A stretch of 20,446 nt of DNA from a virus: IMG/VR virus record IMGVR_UViG_3300031601_000055, positions 1 through 20,446 of that record; one strand, given 5' to 3'. The notes beneath the pieces were generated by a model that was given only the letters and a program-made list of their open reading frames with translations, searched no databases and was not told the DNA's origin. The translations under genes and the position numbers were made by a program. Below, piece by piece: positions 14,636 through 20,446 of this stretch; position 1 is the stretch's first letter; each line of letters opens with the position of its first letter.

Positions 14636-15355
14636 ATGGCTGCTACATATAACTTTACGGATGGCACTATTGGGGGTCAGATGATCCCGAGTAGCCATTC
14701 TAAGATAAAATCCAAGAAGGCTGCTGTGCGGCCTTTATCACCAATAGATCAGCATCTTTTCGTTTTACGAAATTATGTTGATTTCACAAAGCAAACTTTG
14801 GATACGGGCGATACAGATGTTGCCCAGGTTCTGAATGTGATTGCCGAAACCACAGTTTTAGATGTTTGGGCTCGGATCGTCACGGCTGAAGGTACTGGAG
14901 CAATCCTCAACCTTGGCTATGGCGGTGATGTAGACAAGTGGGGTCAGGAACTCGCCATGGATGTCACAGGGGTAGTCCCTACCATTTACACCGCTTCGGA
15001 TACCTGGGATGCCGCTTCTCTTCCCGATGGCGATGAAGAAGCCAAAGAAGTTACGGTGAACGGGGCACAGTTGGGTGATATGTGCGTTGCTTATTACAGC
15101 ATTGACCTAGCTGACGTGGCGTTAACTGCCTCTGTTACGGCAGCCGATACAGTCACCGCGTTATTGCTGAATAACACAGGCGGTACACTTGATCTTGGCA
15201 CGGCTACTTTGACTGTGATGGTAAATAAAGCTCCACTAAGGCAAGTCCCGGTCTACTTCTCTACTGCCGACACTATTGATTTTTCCGGTGCCGGAACGGT
15301 CGATTGTGATGGGCTCATAGTTGAGGTAAGCGCACTTTGTTTCAGAACTGACTAA
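14636..15355 (+). CDS. head-associated beta-rich protein, long paralogue with inserted module (239 aa)
   Basis: Same framework as the preceding 149-residue protein, with about 13 extra basic residues near the N-terminus and an insertion of roughly 80 residues (about 112-196). The inserted module (GAQLGDMCVAYYSIDLADVAL, TASVTAADTVTALLLNNTGG) resembles a small beta module I recognise from phage head or fibre proteins. After it the shared C-terminal part resumes at PVYFSTADTID. This suggests a decoration or fibre protein extended outward by one domain. The initiation region is identical to that of the capsid gene. Confidence 0.6.
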   Translation: MAATYNFTDGTIGGQMIPSSHSKIKSKKAAVRPLSPIDQHLFVLRNYVDFTKQTLDTGDTDVAQVLNVIAETTVLDVWARIVTAEGTGAILNLGYGGDVDKWGQELAMDVTGVVPTIYTASDTWDAASLPDGDEEAKEVTVNGAQLGDMCVAYYSIDLADVALTASVTAADTVTALLLNNTGGTLDLGTATLTVMVNKAPLRQVPVYFSTADTIDFSGAGTVDCDGLIVEVSALCFRTD

Positions 15356-15373
15356 AAGGGAATACGCCAAGTT

Positions 15374-15472
15374 CTGGCGGAATTTAAGCCTGTAGAGACG
15401 GCAGCTCTGGCTATCAGTTGTTATGGTGGTGAAACTATTGTCTATGAAGCAGGAGATAACCTCAGTTGGTAA
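15374..15472 (+). CDS. possible small ORF with CTG start (32 aa)
   Basis: The 153-base gap between two head genes contains an open frame from the TAA at 15353-15355 to the TAA at 15470-15472. Its sequence looks protein-like (AEFKPVETAALAISCYGGET), but it has no ATG, GTG or TTG; CTG at 15374 lies 12 bases after AAGGGA. It may be a gene remnant, an unusual start, or chance. Low confidence. Confidence 0.2.
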   Translation: MAEFKPVETAALAISCYGGETIVYEAGDNLSW

Positions 15473-15508
15473 CAACTGGTAAGAATTATGGATCGGTAAT
15501 AAGAAAAG

Positions 15509-16135
15509 ATGACCACTCCAGATACCCTAATAACCGTAGCAAGATATGATCTTCGGGATATTGATGTAGCTGAGTATACTGTTGCCGAGCTTTTAGAGTA
15601 TCTCAACAGGGCCATATTCCAGCTTGACTATACGTTATCCGGAATCGGGAGCGATCTTGTAATGGCTGAGGATACGAGCAAAACTCTTGTGAGCGGCGAC
15701 AATTCGGTCGCTGTGCCGACAAATACCATAATTATTACCGATGTGTGGATTGATACTACTCAACTTAGTCCGATGACACCGCCTGCAAGACTTTATTATG
15801 AAAGAAAATGGATATCCTCTACTGGACAGCCTGACTATTGGTGTGTGATAGGGCAAAATATTGAATTTGAAGAGACTGCTGATGCTGATTATTCGCTGAC
15901 TTTATATTTGGACAAAGCAACCGGAACTCTGCTTATTGATGGAACCCTGCCTTATGCAGATCAATTTAATGATACCTTAAGACAAGCAGTGGTTGTTCAG
16001 GCCAAAAATCGCAACGAATTTGATGCTGGGATGGATGGAGCTTTAATGAAATTTTTCAGTCAAGCGGTAATGTCAAAAAATATTATGAGACGGTATGCAC
16101 CACAAATGCCTGCCAGAAGAAAATTGGATTTCTGA
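15509..16135 (+). CDS. probable head-tail adaptor protein (208 aa)
   Basis: Length and place (after the head genes, before the gp10-like propeller) fit the adaptor or head-completion proteins that bind under the portal in short-tailed phages. The N-terminal helices (TLITVARYDLRDIDVAEYTVAEL, then LLEYLNRAIFQLD) are followed by a beta-rich centre. The helical C-terminus contains LPYADQFNDTLRQAVVVQAK and ends in a basic tail (RRYAPQMPARRKLDF), as in several adaptor families. Sequence motifs are weak, so this rests on general pattern and context. Confidence 0.55.
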   Translation: MTTPDTLITVARYDLRDIDVAEYTVAELLEYLNRAIFQLDYTLSGIGSDLVMAEDTSKTLVSGDNSVAVPTNTIIITDVWIDTTQLSPMTPPARLYYERKWISSTGQPDYWCVIGQNIEFEETADADYSLTLYLDKATGTLLIDGTLPYADQFNDTLRQAVVVQAKNRNEFDAGMDGALMKFFSQAVMSKNIMRRYAPQMPARRKLDF

Positions 16136-16137
16136 AA

Positions 16138-18117
16138 ATGCCGTGGCCTACTTCAAATACTCAACCACGGCAATCACAGCCTTTAATGCTCTGGACTAAA
16201 CCTCTGGGCCTTAATTCGGTTGTCAATGAAAAGCAATTGCTCCCAGATGAGTTTGCTTCTTGCCAAAATTTCAAGCTCAACGATTTCGGAAAATGGGTAA
16301 CAAGAGACGGTCTCAAAAAAGTAAGTAGTGTCGCAACTGGCGCCGCAATAAAGCATATTGCCTATATTCCTATAGGAGCAAATACCTATATTTTTTTAGT
16401 TGATGCTGATCACAAAATTTACAAATGCACAGGAGTAGAACCCACTATCGATCCGGGTAACGCGCTTGCGACCCTGAGCGGTGAGGCAACCTTGGTGCCA
16501 TTTAACGGCTATTGTGTCATTCTTGATGGAGATTATATCAAAGTGACGCAGGGGACAACAGTTAGTCTTGCCTATGATGATGGAGTGGGCCACGCGGCCT
16601 ATCAACATAGCAATTTATGTGCAAATGATGATAATACTCAAAGTCTCTATTCTGGATCAAAAATCCGTTGTGGGACTAAGTTCACTACAGGCGTCTTTAC
16701 GGGTTATACGATTCCTTTAACTACCTTGGATATTTGGATCAATAAGGCAGGTTCTCCGACGGGCAACATTACGGCTAAATTGTTCAATGCTTCAGGGGAC
16801 ACATTGCTTGCAACATCTGCAGCAATCAACATTGCTACACTAACCACAAACGCCATACAAAAAAGCTTTGTATTTGATGGCAGCTATTTTATGGCCTCGG
16901 CCACTGAGTTTATTATCTGCTTAGAATATTCTGGCGGGGGTGCTGCCAATTATCTCAAAGTCCATGGCTCCACGGTAGCATCCGGTGGAGATCAATATTA
17001 CTATGATGGCACTTGGCACAATGTGTCTACCGCAAATACAAACTTAGGCGTAAAGCCTGGATTGCCACCTAAAGCCAAGTTTGGAGACGTAAAAGATAAT
17101 AGGCTTTTTGTAGCCGGCGACCCGGACCATCCCGGGTATATTTGGTATTCAAATGTCAATACTGTTTTCGACTGGTCTACCGCTACTTCCCTTTTGTCTA
17201 CAAACACTGGTTATGATACGGACGGTGGGGGGTATGTTTCTGCGGTTGACGATAACGCAAATTCGTATCCTGTGGGGGGGATTGTCGCTCATTACGGCGA
17301 TCTCTTTGTTTTCGGAAAAGAGCAACAGCCATATATCTCTCGTTTGACAGGAGCAACTCCTAACGATTTTACTCTCCCGCCATTGTTTCAACAGATATTT
17401 ACAAATCACAAAACTGTGAAAAGTTTGAGAAACGATGTTTGGCTGGCAAGTGGAGAATCTGTTCATAACATAGCAGGCGTACAAGAATACGGGGATATCA
17501 GGACTTATTCTCCTGGCGATCCCGTAAAGAATAAAATAGCTACCTATTTTGATGATAATGCCTTTGCTGAGTATAATCCGGCAGATGGACAATATTTAAT
17601 CAAACTTAATGGGTATGACAATGTGCTTGTTTGTCATGTAGCATACCCCATAAATTCAGAAGAGGGTCCGACCAGATATCCCTGGTCAGAATACAAATTC
17701 AAGAATCTTACTCCGACTGCTTTTGCGTCTTTCAATAATAAATTCTATGTAGGATGTTCAAATTATTATCTTTATAGACTAGATGATACTTTGGTTCAAG
17801 ATGATGGGGCAACTCCTGACTACGAAATAAAATCAGCAATCCTGGGAATGCCGGGGGCTTCCATCCTTGTACGAGATATGTTTATTGAATTAGCAAGCGC
17901 GGCAAATGCAAGCTGGACAATGGCATTTTATCGAAATGGGAGCGATTCGGCATTTCTGAGCAAAAATCTTTCAACCTCTGCCGGTCCAGTTCAATCCCGC
18001 TTAAATTTTTCCTGTGATTCAATTCAGGTAAAACTGGATACATTAACTTTTACAAGTCCTGTAAATATCCAGGGATTGGGATTATTGATTGCATCCATGA
18101 GAAGTAGAGGACACTGA
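16138..18117 (+). CDS. P22 gp10-like beta-propeller tail/DNA-stabilisation protein (659 aa)
   Basis: The start (SQPLMLWTKPLGLNSVVNE, then CQNFKLNDFGKWVTRDGLKK) matches the beginning of beta-propeller proteins that plug and extend the portal channel in P22-like phages. Later blades are visible, e.g. KHIAYIPIGANTYIFLV, AKFGDVKDNRLFVAGDPDHP, HYGDLFVFGKEQQPYI. An inserted module at about residues 158-304 (TTLDIWINKAGSPTGNITAK, EFIICLEYSGGGAANYLKV) looks like a carbohydrate-binding-type beta-sandwich. The gene begins three bases after the adaptor stop and ends one base before the fibre start. Confidence 0.7.
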   Translation: MPWPTSNTQPRQSQPLMLWTKPLGLNSVVNEKQLLPDEFASCQNFKLNDFGKWVTRDGLKKVSSVATGAAIKHIAYIPIGANTYIFLVDADHKIYKCTGVEPTIDPGNALATLSGEATLVPFNGYCVILDGDYIKVTQGTTVSLAYDDGVGHAAYQHSNLCANDDNTQSLYSGSKIRCGTKFTTGVFTGYTIPLTTLDIWINKAGSPTGNITAKLFNASGDTLLATSAAINIATLTTNAIQKSFVFDGSYFMASATEFIICLEYSGGGAANYLKVHGSTVASGGDQYYYDGTWHNVSTANTNLGVKPGLPPKAKFGDVKDNRLFVAGDPDHPGYIWYSNVNTVFDWSTATSLLSTNTGYDTDGGGYVSAVDDNANSYPVGGIVAHYGDLFVFGKEQQPYISRLTGATPNDFTLPPLFQQIFTNHKTVKSLRNDVWLASGESVHNIAGVQEYGDIRTYSPGDPVKNKIATYFDDNAFAEYNPADGQYLIKLNGYDNVLVCHVAYPINSEEGPTRYPWSEYKFKNLTPTAFASFNNKFYVGCSNYYLYRLDDTLVQDDGATPDYEIKSAILGMPGASILVRDMFIELASAANASWTMAFYRNGSDSAFLSKNLSTSAGPVQSRLNFSCDSIQVKLDTLTFTSPVNIQGLGLLIASMRSRGH

Positions 18118-18118
18118 C

Positions 18119-19225
18119 ATGGCTAAAACTCTTTGGCGGCAAACATTTAAGCAAAACGGGGTTCTTCTAAAGAATGCCGGTGTTTCGATTTATCTTGCCG
18201 GTACGTCTACACCTGCCCGTGTTTTTGATGCCAACGATAGCCTTCATGACACAGCGCCTCAAATCTATACCGATTCAGCAGGATTCGCTGATTTTTATAT
18301 TGATCCCGATGATTATTCTAGTGGGCAGCTATTTGACATAGTATGTCAACCCGATGCTCGCTGCAACACTGAAAACGAAGTAAGACTTCCATCTTTACAG
18401 ATTCTTCAGGATACGGAAGGATACAGAAATTATCGAAATGTATTTGCTCAAACATCTATGCCCACTATAGGTATGCGGGAAAATGACCTCTGGTTTGATA
18501 CGGATAATGACAATGAACCCTATAGATATGATGGAACCAACTGGTCTTCAATAAGAGACGGCACAATAGCAACAGCGGCCAACACCGCTAATTGGAGTCA
18601 GATAGCAGATGATGATACCCATAAACCTGACGATGGCGCTGATGTAACTAGTGCTAATAATTGTCTCAATCCTGGTGATTATACATCACAGCATAATTGT
18701 CTCAATCCTGGTGATTATACATCACAGCATAATTGTCTCAATCCTGGTGATTATACAGCCAGTCATACGGCCGATAACACGGTTTATGTAAATGGTTCTA
18801 CCACCCAAGCAGCCTATGGCTTTGATATGTATGGCGAATTTAGAATGCGCGCTGGGCAAGCTATAGATTTCCGTAGTTCAGGAGATGTGTTTTATGCGGC
18901 TATATTTGCAGATAATAATTATTTATATGTGCACTGTAATCGTGGAATTTACATGACTGCTGAAAGTGGTTATGCCTTGAGATTGAAATGTTCATATGAA
19001 GTGCAGATTTTTTCCCCAGCCATGGTTCCTTATACTAATTTATCTACAGATTTGGGATCACTTAGTTATAGATTCAGGGATTTATATGTACGTCATGTCA
19101 ATACAAGTGGACAAGTAGCTTGCGTAGATATAGTGAGAGCTTATAAGGCTGCTGGAAGACTTAAACTTTATAGCATTGTAGACCATTCTTTCTTGAGTCA
19201 GTATGAGTTTGAATTTACAACATAA
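18119..19225 (+). CDS. tail fibre protein (368 aa)
   Basis: The N-terminal ~90 residues (FKQNGVLLKNAGVSIYLAGT, then IYTDSAGFADFYIDPDDY) resemble the attachment part of phage fibres. MRENDLWFDTDNDNEPYRYD and ANWSQIADDDTHKPDDGA (about 120-177) are segments common in phage fibre repeats. Three tandem NCLNPGDYTSQH-type units follow (about 181-213). The distal part has TDLGSLSYRFRDLYV, typical of fibre tips. It should bind a host surface receptor. No C-terminal chaperone peptidase is seen. GAGG precedes the ATG. Confidence 0.7.
   Translation: MAKTLWRQTFKQNGVLLKNAGVSIYLAGTSTPARVFDANDSLHDTAPQIYTDSAGFADFYIDPDDYSSGQLFDIVCQPDARCNTENEVRLPSLQILQDTEGYRNYRNVFAQTSMPTIGMRENDLWFDTDNDNEPYRYDGTNWSSIRDGTIATAANTANWSQIADDDTHKPDDGADVTSANNCLNPGDYTSQHNCLNPGDYTSQHNCLNPGDYTASHTADNTVYVNGSTTQAAYGFDMYGEFRMRAGQAIDFRSSGDVFYAAIFADNNYLYVHCNRGIYMTAESGYALRLKCSYEVQIFSPAMVPYTNLSTDLGSLSYRFRDLYVRHVNTSGQVACVDIVRAYKAAGRLKLYSIVDHSFLSQYEFEFTT
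18658..18757 (+). repeat. 36-bp tandem repeat, about 2.8 copies, in the fibre gene
   Basis: The unit starting AATTGTCTCAATCCTGGTG recurs at 18659, 18695 and 18731, exactly 36 bases apart and without mismatches across the shared part. It encodes the 12-residue unit NCLNPGDYTSQH. Being in frame, copy-number change would lengthen or shorten the fibre shaft by 12 residues per unit. Confidence 0.95.
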
Positions 19226-19247
19226 TCTATAATTTTGGGAAAAATAA

Positions 19248-19589
19248 ATGAACACAGAACTTAGAGAATCAATTAAAGTAACAAGGGAAGAATTGACATT
19301 ACTGCGATTTGCATTTGATCTCGAAACAGAGAGAATGCAAGTTGAGGCTGTCAACAAAAAGTATGATGTTAATAACGAGCTAATTAATTCTGAACCGGTC
19401 CGGCTAATTTTCAGAAATGAAAGGTATAAAAAAGCCAGAGATTTTTGTTTAGCTGTTAATGCCAATACACCTGAGAGAATTCTCAATATGCTTTTACGGA
19501 AACTGGAAATAGATAGAAAGCTTAGTGATAATACGTTATGCGAATCTTTGCCGGAAGGTGTACTGCCTCATAGGGGGATAAAAAAATAA
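19248..19589 (+). CDS. hypothetical protein downstream of the tail fibre (113 aa)
   Basis: Starts at ATG after GGGAAAAATAA. Mostly helical and charged (ESIKVTREELTLLRFAFDLE, TERMQVEAVNKKYDVNNELI), without membrane segments. Its TAA overlaps the next ATG by one base, so the two are coupled. Function unknown; a fibre accessory or small morphogenesis protein is possible from position only. Confidence 0.55.
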   Translation: MNTELRESIKVTREELTLLRFAFDLETERMQVEAVNKKYDVNNELINSEPVRLIFRNERYKKARDFCLAVNANTPERILNMLLRKLEIDRKLSDNTLCESLPEGVLPHRGIKK

Positions 19590-19816
19590 TGGAGCAAAAA
19601 CAGAATCAAGAATTACTTGTTAGGGTACAAGATAAATTTGTTCCTTTTATGAGAAATTTCGATGCTGAAAACCGAGGCAATCGCCTAAGTAAAGAAATCA
19701 TTGCTGGATTTGGTGGATTCTTAGAAAATCTTGTTATGGAAATACTTGAAGAAGAACTGAGCAAGAAAAAAGGGCAGTCAGATTCTATATTGGATACAAA
19801 GACTGATGAGATATAA
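19589..19816 (+). CDS. small helical hypothetical protein (75 aa)
   Basis: ATG overlaps the preceding stop (TAATG). The centre is amphipathic and somewhat hydrophobic (EIIAGFGGFLENLVMEILEE) and the C-terminus is charged. It is too charged for a clear membrane helix, so a holin role is not supported. Unknown function. Confidence 0.5.
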   Translation: MEQKQNQELLVRVQDKFVPFMRNFDAENRGNRLSKEIIAGFGGFLENLVMEILEEELSKKKGQSDSILDTKTDEI

Positions 19817-19819
19817 TCA

Positions 19820-20446
19820 ATGAGTTTCCCAACTGGTTGGGGCCGCAAATGTGCCCTAGTAATACAATCAAGCAAGGTTGATGCCAATCAGGTAAACTTT
19901 CCTGTTTTGCTGACAAAGGATACTTTGCCATCTGAGATGTTTGATGCAGATGGAAGCTACCCTGCGCTCAGTGGTGGTGGTGATATCCGTTTTTCGTCTG
20001 ATAGCGCTGGGGACACCCAACTTGCCTGTGAAGTTGTTACCTCCACGATTGATAATGACCCAGCCAATGGAGTTGCCGAGATTTGGGTAAAAGTTCCTTC
20101 AATAAGCTCTTCATCTAACACAACCATTTACGTTTGGTATCATAAGTCTGGAGAAAGCCAGCCTGCAATAGACAATGCTTATGGTGCTGAGAATGTGTGG
20201 GACAGTAATTTTATTATGGTTCAGCATATGAATGATGCGACCACTTCTACCATTACTGATTCTACAAGTAATAGTAATGATGGGACGAAAAAAGCTGCGA
20301 ATGAACCAATAGAGGCTACTGGGAAAATAGGTAAAGGGCAGGATTTTGATGGTAGTGCTTCTGGCGATGATTATATAACACCAGCTAATATGCTTGTAGT
20401 TAATAATACCTCTTGGTCTATAAGTGCTTGGATTAGATCATCTGGA
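19820..20446 (+). CDS. DUF2341/LamG-like surface protein, N-terminal part (runs off the window)
   Basis: ATG at 19820, three bases after the previous stop; 209 codons are visible and open to the edge. The N-terminal part (KCALVIQSSKVDANQVNFPV, GGGDIRFSSDSAGDTQLACE, then NTTIYVWYHKSG) matches the beta-sandwich pattern of DUF2341. The following MNDATTSTITDSTSNSNDG and SWSISAWIR match the start of a LamG/concanavalin-like domain. Such proteins in phages usually bind glycans or form part of the tail adsorption apparatus. Confidence 0.75.
   Translation, partial: MSFPTGWGRKCALVIQSSKVDANQVNFPVLLTKDTLPSEMFDADGSYPALSGGGDIRFSSDSAGDTQLACEVVTSTIDNDPANGVAEIWVKVPSISSSSNTTIYVWYHKSGESQPAIDNAYGAENVWDSNFIMVQHMNDATTSTITDSTSNSNDGTKKAANEPIEATGKIGKGQDFDGSASGDDYITPANMLVVNNTSWSISAWIRSSG

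Noticed and set aside
17149-17592. Leftward 147-codon frame inside the propeller gene
   Set aside because: The rightward frame is a 659-codon gene with recognisable features; the leftward one has no ribosome site and a Cys/Ile/Arg-rich shadow composition.
18658-18757. 36-base direct repeats of CRISPR-like length
   Set aside because: The units are directly adjacent with no unique spacers, lie in frame inside the fibre gene and encode a regular peptide, so this is a coding tandem repeat.
19589-19816. Holin candidate
   Set aside because: The only hydrophobic stretch contains several charged residues and is too short for a confident membrane helix; no endolysin is adjacent in the window.
12937-20446. 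Diversity-generating retroelement acting on the fibre or LamG-like gene
   Set aside because: No reverse transcriptase frame and no template/variable repeat pair was seen in the window; the only repeats are perfect tandem units.

Overview
The window is 20.4 kb of a tailed, podovirus-like bacteriophage genome, free or integrated. The virion genes are a small and a large terminase subunit, a P22-type portal, a scaffold-like protein, an N4-gp56-type major capsid protein, a P22 gp10-like beta-propeller and a tail fibre. No host gene, integrase, rRNA or tRNA is visible. Genes are small, closely packed, often overlap by 1-4 bases, and mostly have clear Shine-Dalgarno sites, so the host is a bacterium. 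The DNA is AT-leaning with unusual G-runs. I cannot name the host.

Layout. (1) 1-2134, rightward: the end of an early/replication operon. It holds the C-terminal part of a RecA/DnaB-like ATPase and small genes of unknown function. One gene 5' end is duplicated and there is a perfect 22-bp palindrome. (2) 2244-4058, leftward: a probable operon from a good sigma70-type promoter at 4058-4030. It holds three small unknown genes with similar leaders, then a ribbon-helix-helix protein and a helix-turn-helix protein. (3) 4181-5399, leftward: an accessory cassette with an ERCC4-family nuclease domain that stops early, translationally coupled to a protein resembling Csx16. Behind it are a small ORF and decayed DNA related to the regulator pair, then an intrinsic terminator. 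(4) 5428-20446, rightward: the late region. Its order is terS, terL with an in-frame intein, three small genes, portal, a structured leader, scaffold, capsid, two paralogous head-associated proteins, adaptor, beta-propeller hub, tail fibre, two small genes and the start of a DUF2341/LamG-like protein.

The late genes work as one programme. TerS/TerL package DNA through the portal into a shell built from scaffold and capsid protein. The adaptor and propeller close the head and build the short tail. Fibre and LamG-like proteins probably contact the host surface. The terL intein (325 aa, LAGLIDADG endonuclease) interrupts the protein just before the first catalytic Asp of the nuclease domain, so TerL activity should depend on splicing.

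The most interesting region is the leftward cassette at 4.2-5.4 kb. Csx16 is known as a protein of type III CRISPR loci and, to my knowledge, has been reported as a ring nuclease that removes cyclic oligoadenylate signals. A phage copy in an early accessory cassette could therefore be an anti-CRISPR. Other notable points are three tandem hairpins upstream of the scaffold gene, a 29-Gln tract at the portal C-terminus and a 36-bp triplication in the fibre gene.
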